A DNA stretch of 64,000 nucleotides from Nageia nagi (taxonomy: Eukaryota; Pinophyta): assembly GCA_050084985.1 (NCBI GenBank), contig JBITNC010000001.1:103292001-103356000 (forward strand), read 5' to 3'. Positions 1-10,529 of the stretch are shown piece after piece. How positions within the stretch are numbered: position 1 is the first letter of the stretch; each line of letters begins with the position of its first letter. The position numbers and the translations under genes are program-made. The notes under the pieces were generated by a model that had not been told where the DNA came from, searched no databases, and saw nothing but the letters and a program-made list of their open reading frames with translations.

Positions 1-480
1 ATCAATAATGAGTTTATGGTCTTGATCATTCTCCAAATATTTTCTTCAAATTTTGGTAACTTTATGATGGTAATTGAGACTAGGCTTGATAATGAAGAAG
101 AAATTTTCTCCTTTGAGAACCTTTATAAACTCCTTTTGAAGCATGAGAAAACTCTTAATAAAAAGGTGTTGATGTCTTCTCCAAAGGAAAATAATGTTTC
201 TCTAGGATTAGTTAAAACTTCTTTCAAAAAAAAGTTCAATTATCATAAGAAATCTTATTCTTCTTCCTTCAAAAAATTTGAAAAGAGAGGTAACAACAAC
301 AATAACAATAGCAACAACAATGGTAACAACAACTACTTCAAGCAAAGAGATGGAAAAGACAAGGTAAGCAAATCAAATCTCAAGGAAAAGTTCAATGGAA
401 ATTATAATTTTTATGGCATCCATGGTCATAAAGAATTTGATTGCTACAAAAAGAAAAGATAATAAAAGAACAAGGTAAAT
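1..480 (+). pseudogene. copia gag, C-terminal part with degenerate zinc knuckle
   Basis: The longest open stretch is 16-462 (148 codons), but the reading frame comes from outside the window. It contains the helical C-terminal part of a copia gag, then an Asn-rich linker encoded by AAC/AAT triplets at about 290-345. A nucleic-acid-binding CCHC knuckle follows near 400-445. It reads YNFYGIHGHKEFDC, so the first two zinc-binding cysteines are tyrosines (TGT to TAT) while the His and last Cys remain. The protein would have packaged element RNA into particles. The same domain in the copy near 56 kb has lost a different set of ligands. Confidence 0.8.
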
Positions 481-539
481 AGAAATGTAAATAACTTCAA
501 AGGAAAGAAGAATATAAAAGTTAGATTTACTACTACTCT

Positions 540-860
540 CTACTCCATGAATTGCCCTTTTTTGTATGATTAGATTATTGAATCTAATTGCATTAATCAC
601 CTATGCTTTGAAAATGCTAAGTTTAAAACGTTTCACAAGTATAAAAAAGATGCAATAGTGATAGGTGATAATTCAATCTTTGAAGTCCAAGAAATTGGGA
701 GTGTGTTGATTCATGGGAAGTTCTTGAAAATGTGCTCTATTTTCCTAAGTTCAAGATGAACCTTCTCTCTATGATTCAATTTGTAAGAAAAAGGTACTCT
801 TTTAAGTTCAATTCACACTCCTAGTGCATTAAGAAGGGATTTGCTATGTTGGTTAAAGGA
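540..860 (+). pseudogene. copia aspartic protease remnant
   Basis: Reads in the family's usual place just after gag. The active-site region corresponding to WIIDSGA is present as a stop followed by IIESNCINHLC near 568-600. The catalytic Asp is Glu, the following Ser-Gly is Ser-Asn, and the Trp codon is TAG. Downstream motifs VIGDN and NVLYFPKFKMNLLS match the copia protease to pre-integrase linker. A frameshift lies near 720. The protease would have cut the Gag-Pol precursor; this copy cannot be active. Confidence 0.7.
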
Positions 861-899
861 TTAATGAAAGATGATATTTACATTATGAATCAAGTTCCA

Positions 900-1730
900 A
901 AAAAGATGTGTCTTGCTACAAATGTGTGTGCTAGAGGCAATCTTTGACACTAATGTTTAGGGCACCTTAATCACAAGAGTATTCAAATTATAAAATACCA
1001 AAAACTTGTGGAAGGTTTGCCTTCAATTGGTCTATGTGAGAAGTGCATCCTAGGAAAGATGAATAGACAAAAGATAGAAAAAGATAAGGTAACAAGGGCA
1101 TATTAACCTCTTCAACTTGTACATTTAGATTTAATGGGTTCATTTTATACTAAGTCGCTTAGGGGAGCATCTTACATCTTGACCTTCATCAATGGCTTCA
1201 ACAAGATGACATTTGGCTATCTACTTGAGAACAAGAATTAAACCTTTGAGATTTTTAAGAATTTTAAAGCCTTAGTTAAAAATCAAACTAACCTTAAAAT
1301 CAAGATGCTAAGATTATATAATGGAGAGAATATATCAGCAATGAGTTTAATGTCTATTGTGCTATGTATGGAATCAAGAGGTAATTTATGATTCCTTACA
1401 CTCCTTAGTAGAATAGTGTTGCTAAAAGGAAAAAGAGGAAAATTATGGATATGGATAGATGCATGTTGGGTAATATTCTTAGTTTATTATGGGGTGAATA
1501 TATGAGCACTACTATTTACACCTTGAATAGGTGTTCCACAAAAGCTTTTCAGGGTAAAACTCCTTTTAAGCCTTGGATAGGAATAAAACCTAACATTTCT
1601 CACCTTAGGGTGTTTAGTTGCAAAGCATTCTCCTACATTATTTCTAAGAAAAGAAAAAAGTTAGATAAAAGAGCTAAAAATACATCTTTGTGGGTTATGA
1701 AAGTTAACATAGAGGCTAAATGATCTACTC
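900..1730 (+). pseudogene. copia integrase remnant
   Basis: Contains the pre-integrase zinc region (LGHLNH and LCEKCILGK, about 950-1070) and the catalytic core. The first acidic site is visible as LVHLDLMGS near 1120-1145. At the second, the family's SDNGGE reads LYNGEN near 1310-1325, so Asp is Tyr. At the third, TPQQNGVAERKNR is present as TP, two TAG stops, then NSVAKRKRK, so Glu is Lys. The stretch at 1445-1723 is the C-terminal region with TIYTLNRCSTKAF and ISHLRVFSCKAF. Two of three catalytic acids are lost and several frameshifts exist. Confidence 0.85.
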
Positions 1731-1939
1731 TCCATTCTACAAAGGAGTGATCATTTCAAAAGATGTAAAATTCAATGAAATTCTTGAAGAATCTATTTCT
1801 AATAAGGATGTTGATGATCCAAGTGAATCATCAATTACACCTAGCTAGTTAGATATTGATGTAGATAAGTCACTTCAAGAGAAAAATTCTCCAACTTAAA
1901 GGATAAATAGGAGCATTACCTTGAACAAATCCTTATTTT

Positions 1940-2900
1940 CCAAAATTGACAACAAGATTCAAAGAAGATTCAAAACATGAGTGTTGGATGGAAGCCATGA
2001 AAGTGGAATATGATATGCTTATGAAAAATGAAACTTGGGACTTGGTTCCTTATCCGAATGAAAAGAATATGATTGGTAATAAATGGATCTACAAGATCAA
2101 GTTCAATTCAATTAGGGATATTGATAAATACAAGATGAGGTTATAGCCAAAGGTTTTGCTTAGAAATATGGTGTTGATTATGAGGAAACCTTTGCTCCTA
2201 TGAAAAAAATGCCTACTATTAGAATTATTCTTGCTCTTTTAGTAGCTCAAGGATGGAAAATTTTTCAACTTGATGTTAGGAGTGCTTTTCTTAATGTTTA
2301 ATTAGATGTGAAAATCTACATGAATCAACTAGAAAGGTTTATTGTGAAAAGAAAAGAGTCTTTTGTGTGCAAGCAAAAGAAGTCATTTTATGGATTTAAG
2401 CAATCACCTAGAGCCTGGTACAAGAAGATTTTAGGATACATTACAAACATTAGATTCTCTAGGTATTTTTCTAACTCTAATTTATGTGCTCAATCAAGGA
2501 AAAGATGTGGTCTTGATTCTTCTTTATGTGTATGATCTTCTGATAACTAGGAATAATGATGAAATCATTCAAGAGTGCATATCCAAACTAAAAGCAATAT
2601 TTAAAATGACTGATCTTGGTCTTTGCATTACTACCTTGGAGTGAAAGTGTACCAATACAAAGATTATACCTATATTATTCAATCCAAATATATATCAAAC
2701 ATATTACAAAAGTTTGGAATGAAAGAGTGTAGACATGCTACAATCCTAGTCTCTCATGGAATCATTACTTCTCTTAGCTCTAACTCTCAGTTGGCATATG
2801 CTACAACTTACAAGAAATTAATTGGTAGTCTTCTTTATCTAACTATTTCTAGTCTAGATATTACCTTTGTAGTGAATTTGATAGCACAATTCATTTAGAA
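1940..2900 (+). pseudogene. copia reverse transcriptase remnant
   Basis: Open pieces at 1946-2146, 2308-2535 and 2623-2898, with readable sequence between them in other frames, carry the copia RT signature. Visible motifs include WMEAMKVEYDMLMKNETWDLV, NKWIYKIKFNS, VDYEETFAP, IFQLDVRSAFLN, YGFKQSPRAWY and the C-terminal HYYLGVKVYQ. The catalytic YVDD box near 2521-2545 reads YVYD, losing one metal-binding Asp. The enzyme would have copied element RNA into DNA. This copy is inactive through stops, frameshifts and the catalytic change. Confidence 0.9.
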
Positions 2901-2929
2901 ACCATATATTGAGCACCTCAATGTTGTTA

Positions 2930-3489
2930 AAAACATTTTGAGGTATGTTGCAAGGACTAAGGATCCTGCTCTCAAGTATTCCAAGTTGCCCTTATTTTTC
3001 CTTTTAGAATTCTCTAATTTTGATTATGGGGGAGATAGATATGATACAAAATCAACCTCTACATATATTTTTAGCATTGGCTCAGCTGATATCTATTGGG
3101 CCTCCTAGAAGTAGCCTATTATTTCTCTTTCTACCATAGAAGCTAAATACTGTATCATTTCTATTGGAGCCTAGGAAGCTATTTAGATAAGGCATATTCT
3201 AAAATAAATTGGGTATGAACAACCTAGCCCACCTTTGATTTCTTTAGATAATCAGTAAGATATTTCATTGGTTAAGAATCTTATGTTCCATCAAAGAATA
3301 AAACATGTGGAAATCCAATCCCATTTCATCAAGGAAAAGGTTCTTAATGGTGTCATACACATGGAGTATTTTCCATCAACCTTGAACTCTATTTATTTAT
3401 TCACCAAGCCCCTCTTTGAATCTCAATTTAGTAAGCTTAGAGATGCTATTGGGTTGGTGAAGTTTCCCTTAAGGGGGAGTGAAATTTGA
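2930..3489 (+). pseudogene. copia RNase H remnant and polyprotein end
   Basis: Matches the C-terminal RNase H of copia polyproteins. It shows the lead-in HLNVVKNILRYVARTKD, a DYGGDRYDTKSTS core, a broken form of WASWKQPIISLSTIEAKY near 3095-3150 in which TGG and CAG are both TAG, then HQRIKHVEIQSHFIKE. The last open piece is 3268-3489 and ends with LVKFPLRGSEI, typical of the polyprotein terminus. A purine run at 3471-3479 overlaps the coding end; the better-placed polypurine tract lies at 4171. Confidence 0.85.
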
Positions 3490-4182
3490 ATTCTTATGTT
3501 GAATTCATGCTTGTGCTGATAACTTCACCTATAAGAGCATTTTATGTTGTATAATGTTTATTTTGTTGTAAACTTTCATGTTAAATTCACTTTATGTGAG
3601 GAACTTGTTCTACAATTTTTTGAGAAAAATATTGATCAATCTACCACTATTCAGTTATCCATGTGTGAGGAACTCATATATGCATTTTATTATGCTCTAT
3701 TTAGTAATGAAAATCAACACATATTTTGTATATAGCAGATGACTATTTATTTTAGCTTGGCATCTTTATGATGACTTATAGAGCACCATTGATTAACTTA
3801 TAATATAATTTTTTTGATTCATTTATCATGTTTTATATGAATATGTTGCATCTAATTGATCTTATTATTTGAGTTGATTATAACTTGCAAGTTCTTTTGA
3901 GATTGTAGGTTACTTACTTTGTATGTGCAGGCTCATGAAGACTCATCATGATGTCCAGTTAGATGACTACTTTATGTACATTGAGACCAATTTTGGTTAA
4001 TCATTGTATTATAAACCATTTTTTAAAATGGTAAAGTAGTGAGTCTCAAACTAAGATCTTGCTTACTTCACAATTATGTAAAAGTTCTCATCTCTAGTTA
4101 TATCTATATGGAGGAAAACTCTTTTACTCTCTCTTTTTCTTCTCTCTTATTCATTATAAACCAATATTTCATTAAAGGGAAG
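3490..4182 (+). other. Long non-coding block between copia pol and the polypurine tract
   Basis: About 690 bases separate the polyprotein end from the 3' LTR. I see no sustained reading frame. The phrase CCATGTGTGAGGAACT occurs near 3660, and a diverged form (TTATGTGAGGAACTTGTTCT) near 3592. Homologous blocks with the same phrases sit at 23.27-24.0 kb and 52.37-53.1 kb in the two related reverse elements. The block is therefore a family feature and not flanking DNA. Confidence 0.65.
4171..4182 (+). other. Polypurine tract of copia A
   Basis: ATTAAAGGGAAG directly precedes the LTR start TGTTGGAATG. It is the expected site for priming plus-strand DNA. The related copies have TTGAGGGGGAG and TTAAGGGGGAG at the same place. 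Confidence 0.7.
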
Positions 4183-4675
4183 TGTTGGAATGTATAATGC
4201 ATTATTGTAAAGGTTTTGTAATAATCCTCTTTTTAAATTCAATAATACTTAATGGTATCACTAGATACCTTAAGTATTTAAATGAATATTATAATGTAAC
4301 TTGTTCTACACTACATGTCATGAGCATGCCCCTTGGGTAAAACGGAGTAGCATGCCATACCTTTTTACATTGGTTAAAATAGTGATCTAAAGGGGTATTT
4401 TGGCCTATAAATAGAATGCCCCTTCTTTGTGATCACTCACCAATTTGTGAAGTAAATTTATGCTCTAAGATAGTGATTAGGATATGAAGTTAGGAAAATT
4501 GTAAGAGAGTTGTCTTTGTGAATGAAGTAAGATCTAGTTAGAGGATGTACTCCTAATTGGAGGAAACACTTTACATCTTGAGTCAATTTGTGATATTTTC
4601 TTCTTGAGTTATCTCGATGTTAGTATGAGCTTCCATAAGATCTTGGTAGTTTAGGATTGTATCAATTATATTTCA
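4183..4675 (+). repeat. 3' LTR of copia A
   Basis: Starts TGTTGGAATG after a polypurine tract. It is homologous along most of its length to the LTRs at 22,774-23,254 and 45,728-46,224 (reverse). Shared landmarks are a TTAAGTATTTAA block, CCCCTTGGGTAAAA, a TATA box and a TTGTAAGAGAGTT block. The right end is diverged and placed only to within about 15 bases. Confidence 0.8.
4406..4413 (+). promoter_or_regulatory. TATA box in copia LTR
   Basis: TATAAATA preceded by GGCC, at a conserved place in the LTR. The LTRs near 23.0 and 46.0 kb have the same GGC(C/A)-TATAAATA arrangement in reverse. It would start the genomic RNA; the mRNA start is probably 25-35 bases downstream. Confidence 0.55.
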
Positions 4676-4679
4676 ATCT

Positions 4680-6600
4680 CTTCATAAGGAAAAGAAAAGC
4701 TAAAGATCTAGAAAAGAAATATAAAATACTTAAGAAAGGTAGCATGTCAAAGCATATCATGATGTTGAAGGATGTAAAATATAAGATTATGAGCCTACCA
4801 TTACATAGACCAAAGATATGGCTAAGACAAAGGCAAAGGAATTTGAAGTTGATGATTCAAAAATTGAGCAACCATTTATTATCAAGAAAAAGAAGTTAAA
4901 GAATATAATATTAACCTAAATATGCATCTAAAGGTGAATACATGTATATAAAAAAAGAATCTCTTCTTCTACAACTCAATACAAGGAGAAAATACCAAAG
5001 ATAATACAAGGAGGACTTTCTAAAATAGTACATATAGATACAATTTTGGATAGTCCACAATAAAAAGAGGTAAATATTGATTCTTTAAATATTATTCCAC
5101 TCATTTCTAACTTGAAAATAGATACCTCTAAGTAGTTGATTGATTTTAGTAAGATTGAAAAATATAATGAAAAGTTGTTTAACAAAATGGGAAAGAAAGC
5201 ATCTAAAATTCTTAGAAAAATCTAGCTTGACATAATTGTAGATATCAAGAAGTAGATTTTTGAAATTTCTACCAAATAAGCTGATGAGTCTATAGGAAAA
5301 TATTTAGAGTTAAAAGGTATCTCTTTATAGCTAATATCATATAGGACTAGCTAGATAAATAAAAGGAAAATTATAAAAATAGATATGACCTTGATAGATG
5401 AAAATGTAGTTCTGATGGAACACAAAGTAGAGAAGTTGGAAAGGCAAAAGGCCTCAGTTGAAGAGAAAGAAAAATTTCATTTAACTCAAATAGCATTATT
5501 AAAAAAATAGATTTAGTAGTAACAAGATGTAGTTAACTCTTCAAAGCTAACCAAAGCTTTAAAAGAAAAAAAGGAAGAGCTTAAAGTCAAGGGCATTAAG
5601 CTGAATATGAAAAACGATTAGATAGAGTCTCTAGACTTAGAAATGGATGCTCTATAAGGTAAAAAGGTTGACTATAAGATATTGTAAGATGAAAAGTAGA
5701 AGATTTAAGATGATTTTAAAACTTTATAGGATTCTTGTACAAAAAAATAAATAGAGTTGAAGGTAGTAGCAAAATTTTTTACAAAGATGATGACAAAGTT
5801 TGAAGGAAAATTGGAAACTTGAGAACAAACTCTATGAGCCCAATAGACATAAGCACCAATATAGATAAAATTATTGATGGAATAATCAAAGGGAATTAAA
5901 TTAAATTATTGGGGAAAGGTAATACCAATTTTAGATTTATTTTGTTCTATTAGAGAATATGTTATATATTGTGATAAGTAGATAGATAAATATAAAGCTT
6001 TGTTAGATAAGAAAGGCAAGATTGTAAAGATGAATAATGAAAATGTTGAGATCATTAAAGAAATGAATCAAAAGGAAGGAAAAGAAACTAGTGTAGATGA
6101 ATCATATGATTAAATTTTAGCTATGACTCAAAAATTTGTTTACTTGTATGAACTTATAATATGCATGGAGAAAGTCATTGACTCCAAACATGAATAAATT
6201 GAATAATGCTCTTAAATTTTTTTATAGATACAAGATGTATCCCCTATATAAAGAAGACAAGAATGTTTATACTCTTGAATAAATGAAGGAATTATGTGAT
6301 CAAGCTTAGAAAGAGGATAATAGTTTTGCAAACTGGACAAAGAGCAATTTTGAAGATAAATTTTTAAAGTTTACTCATGAAATGATCAAAATAGAGGCAT
6401 GGGCAAAAAATTTAGCTAAAATGAAACCCAATATCAATTTGAGGATGATAAATTAGTTTATTTTATTAGCTCTTATTATTTATAATATTAAACTTTTGAC
6501 AAATGATGAATGGTCAAAGGCCCTTGCAATTTTTCCTAAGGATGAAACAACACAAATCATGTTTTGTACATATTGATATAGTTTTATCCTAGTCTATGAT
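4680..6600 (+). pseudogene. Lysine-rich coiled-coil ORF remnant, possibly retroelement accessory ORF
   Basis: I do not recognise a named family. About 1.9 kb reads on the forward strand as a broken, strongly Lys/Glu/Ile-rich protein, with most stops being TAG. Pieces such as KVEKLERQKASVEEKEKF and KALKEKKEELKVKGIKL near 5420-5610 have heptad-like spacing of a coiled coil. The end (about 6300-6560) is more globular, with FANWTKSNFEDKFLKF and WSKALAIFPKDET. It starts right at the end of the copia LTR and is not part of that element. Its layout (basic stretch, coiled coil, globular end) resembles the extra coding region at 30.2-33.6 kb downstream of a gypsy integrase, so it may be the 3' end of a similar element. 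Homology between the two is not established by eye. Confidence 0.4.
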
Positions 6601-9589
6601 TTGGTGAAACAAATACACTAGGTGGTCATCAGAATTTATACTCATATATATTTTATAGAAATAAAAATATTTTTGTATGGGTATATTTTATTTTGATTCT
6701 TTACTACTTGACAAAATGATGATACTTAGTTAATTTAGAACATTTCCTATAGTTTTTTATTTTGATGAAGATTCAACAATAATGTAATAGACAAAGTTTA
6801 TTGAAATAGAAATAAAATAGAATAGAAGTATACTTATCCATTTTTTAATGTTTTGCAAAACATTTTATTTTGGTAGAGATACAATGATGCAAAGTAGAAC
6901 AAATTTCATCAGAATAGCAAAAAACTCAAATGTCTTCAGTTTTCTTCAACATAAGTCTTATTGATGGTGGTTAACATTATATCATGATGTATCACAATCA
7001 AGTTAACCATATGAAGTGTTACAATTTTTGATACTTGAGTAAATATTGTTGGACTTCTAAAAAAATACATTTCTTTCTAAGAAGATGGTTGCAGTTATCA
7101 TATTCAAGCTTTCAAATTTTGATCGATATGAAGGGTGTTAATACACATGAAAGAGTGAGTTGGATATTTGTATGTTTGAAGATGAGTTGTTGATATTATA
7201 AAAGAATCAAATATGATATTTTGTAAAAATATAGTTAGTTATAGATATTTAATATTTTATCAATAGGTTTTTAGAATTTAGTTAGAAGATTCTCTTGAAA
7301 GAGAAGTTATATGTAAGACCTTCATTGAAGGAGAAAGAAATCAGATATAGTAGATATTTCCCCTATTTTATACTAGTGCCATTAATTATGATATGCAAAT
7401 TGCTTCTTGATCTCTTAGCCATGATTTATATTGTATTATTCTTATATTTTTGTGTAATATATTTGTTTGCACTTCAAATATTATTAAATTTTATCAATGG
7501 TTAATATGTACCTATAAATCGCTTTGTATAATGTAGTTACTTAAAATATTGTATTCTATTTTTTGGCTATAAAATCAAGCTATTTGATCAGCTTGGATTC
7601 TATTTTAATGGATGTATGAGCTAGTTTGGTTATTTCTTTTTACTTATTTGCAACTCACCAACTGTATTTTAAGTTTATTTTAATTCTGCAAGTTTGTTTC
7701 TACACCTTACCTTTTGGTAAATTCTAGTCTAATCTAGATAGGAATCGACCTTCTTCAAAGAATGACTTTTAGTTTTATAGGTAATTCATTATAATTATAG
7801 TTATGGATTAGATGTACAGGTGCATGTGTAAAATTACCACATCTCAGTCAATAATAACTTTCAATGTTTGGCTTCATAAACAAGATCGCATCTATTTTGT
7901 TTCCTCTTAAAAGGGATTTCATTATTGTGTTTTTATAAAGTGATACATACATATATAATTACCTCTATGTAAACTATCCTCAATGTTCCCTATTTTGATA
8001 AATTTACACTCACTTACTTTCCAAATGAAAGGTATTTTTTTGTTACCTTGATAGCAAGATATAATCATTTTTATCTTCCATATGTAAAATAATTCTCATA
8101 AGCTAATTGCGTGATCTTCACCAAGAATCAAGCTTGTGATTACATATATTTATTTACCATACATGACCTCTCAATATTCCACTAAGGCTCATCCATATCC
8201 TTCTCTAAAAGGTCTTCAACATTTTCCTCCTATATGGGATAATTATTATATCTTCCATAATAGGAAAATTAGTCTTAATGTATATGCTCTTAAGCCATAA
8301 TGCATCCACATCTAAACATCATATTTTGGGTATCCATACTAGCAAATATTTTCTATCATTGACTTCTCCTCTTGAAGGGCTTCATCATAATATAATTGCA
8401 AATAACTATGGTGTTCCTTTCCATAAAACTTTGAAAGTACTTTTCTCACCAATACTACCTCCATGATATGTATTCTAACTTCTAATCGTTGTAACACTTT
8501 TAGGATTGTAGATTGACCTATTTTTTTATTTCCACATCCACTAGGAACATTCTTACTTCTTGTCTTGAATATTTTAATATTGACATCATAACTCTCTTAT
8601 GTACTTGTAGATCTTCATGATATGTTAATGTGTGAGGTAGTATTTCTTACCAATATCCTCTCAAATTCTATCTACTATAGCCAGCCAAAAATCCACCAAA
8701 CCCTCTTATATCCACAAGACTCTAAGAAATATACTTTCTAACCATAACCTCAACTACAAAATAATAAAAAATCTTGAAGAATGAAAAAAATACATTGATA
8801 GCATCTAAAATAGTCAAGAAAGAAAATGTTAACACCCAAATAATAGTTGCGTCATAGGATTAGATAATTATGGATATACAAAAAAATTAATAACTAATGT
8901 ATAAATCAAATTTACATTGCATCAATAGGATTATAATAGGTTATTAAAGTAAAATTACAATGTTTAAGGGTGGGTGGGTAGCATGAAATTTTTAAACAAC
9001 TAATATTTTTGCTATATAGGATTGCAACCAACTTCAAAAAATGAATACTTAAAAAAAAAAAATGCAAATTGATCTCATCTCAACAAGTTTACTACCAACT
9101 ACATATTATTTTAATAAAAGTTAAATCATTGATGTTAATAGTTGAAACTAATAATTTAATTTAACTTTTAGGGTTGCAATTAGCTTCAAAATAATTCATG
9201 AGTTTTGTAGCTATTCATTAGAATGGAACATGTTGCACATTGTTTTAATCCCCTCTCTATTAATATTCTCTATCAGAATAAGTGCATACTTTAAAAAAAA
9301 TATTTCTTTGCTACTTTATTATATCCTCATAAATATTAATATTTATATCCTTAAAGCCCCTCCTCCATGAATGTTGACATCCTATCAATACAACTAAACC
9401 CTATAACCACATCATAAATAAAGTCTTCTCTTTTTTATTTTTTCATCTCTCCCTATACCCTAATATATTTTTACCTAAATAAATTCTTCTCTACCCTCTT
9501 GATATTAGGATTTTTCCTCCCAAAAATGCCTCTATATATATTTTCCTAATTAATACTTAGATAATTATACCTAAATATATCTATATTCA
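6600..9589. other. AT-rich non-coding stretch
   Basis: About 3 kb with no recognisable gene apart from the short reverse-strand trace at 8,265-8,565. There are long A/T runs (for example near 9,050 and 9,290). I see no paired LTRs, poly-A tail or tRNA-like box here. Confidence 0.5.
8265..8565 (-). pseudogene. Unidentified reverse-strand coding trace
   Basis: About 100 codons read on the reverse strand with only two stops, both TAG. The frame begins with KNVPSGCGNKKIGQ and continues through VLQRLEVRIHIMEVVLVRK and YYDEALQEEKSMIENIC. The mixed composition with Cys, His, Trp and Pro is unlike random AT-rich DNA. I cannot assign a family. It may be a fragment of a transposon protein or of a captured gene. 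A frameshift near 8,567 blocks upstream extension. Confidence 0.3.
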
Positions 9590-10477
9590 TGATCCATAAT
9601 TTAAAAGATTAAAATTTAAGTTCAATCCTTCCCAAGGATCCTTCCACACTTAATTATTTTAAGTTCTTGTAAATGGAAGTTTTAAATAATTAAAATGCAA
9701 AAACTAGAGAAGAGAAATATTCCAAACCACATAGAGACAAGACAATTTTACCTTGGTTCACTTGATGTGGGCTACATCTAGCACAAAAGCTCTCTTCAAT
9801 CAATGGATGGAATCATGTACAAAGACTTCCATAGTCCTCCAACACCTCTTCTCACATTTACATTCACAACACAACTTTGAAAAAAATAGAAGCTAACTTC
9901 AAACTCTCCAAAATTCTTCCTCTTGAACATATCTAAATGACATCTTTTTTATAACAAAATTTGGGCTCAATTTTAGAGTGTTTTACAACTAGGATCCAAT
10001 AAAAATATTTAACAAACACCTTGGTTGCTCAATTTTAGGCCCAAAAATCAATTAAAAATAAGCTAACACCTTTGGAACACTCAAATACATGAAAATATCA
10101 CTCAATGGGATAGATTCAATGAGAAAATTTGACTTGGCAACTTGTAAATAGTCTAAACTCACAATTTGGCCTCCAAACGCCCCCCATTTCATTAACAAAA
10201 TTGTAAACTTCAAAATCCAATAACTTTTGATCATGAAGTTAGTTTCACAAATCATAAAAGTTTTGAAAAGAGGAAGAGGAGATATAAAATATTATCTAAT
10301 GTTTTTTTCACATTTTTTTATTTTTTATTTTTGGAAACACACAAACTTTAAAACACCATAACTTGCACAAATAGGATCGAATTTCGATTTGAAAGAAGCA
10401 TTATGAAGCTAAACATGCTAAACACACAAAATTTTTTTTTTTTGAAAACTAAGAATATATAAATTTTGGATCATTCA
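9590..10477 (-). repeat. 3' LTR of the chromovirus
   Basis: Homologous to 14,940-15,816 over nearly its whole length. On the element's strand it begins TGAATGATCC and ends in ATCA. Shared landmarks include the phrase GCTACATCTAGCACAAAAGC near 9,770 and 15,120. A longer T-run near 10,433 is one of the indels between the two copies. Confidence 0.85.
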
Positions 10478-10529
10478 TCCACATTGAGAGAGATCTTTTA
10501 ACACCAAAAGCATTTAGGATGATGGAATG

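Larger units (their letters stand above)
1..4675 (+). mobile_element. Ty1/copia retrotransposon copy A, 5' end outside window
   Basis: Decayed copia element read left to right: gag end with zinc-knuckle remnant, protease, integrase, reverse transcriptase, RNase H, a long non-coding block, a polypurine tract and a 3' LTR. The integrase-before-RT order is diagnostic of Ty1/copia. The 5' LTR, primer site and start of gag lie left of position 1. At least a dozen stops and several frameshifts break the polyprotein. It is related to the reverse copy at 52.35-60.74 kb throughout gag-pol. It is related to the element at 22.77-46.22 kb in the LTR and 3' non-coding block. Confidence 0.9.

Noticed and set aside
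3471-3481. AAGGGGGAGTG as the copia A polypurine tract and LTR start
   Set aside because: Homologous sequence follows it in copy C before that copy's own tract at 52,356, and the sequence downstream does not match the LTRs. The better tract is at 4,171-4,182. The purine run falls in the coding end.
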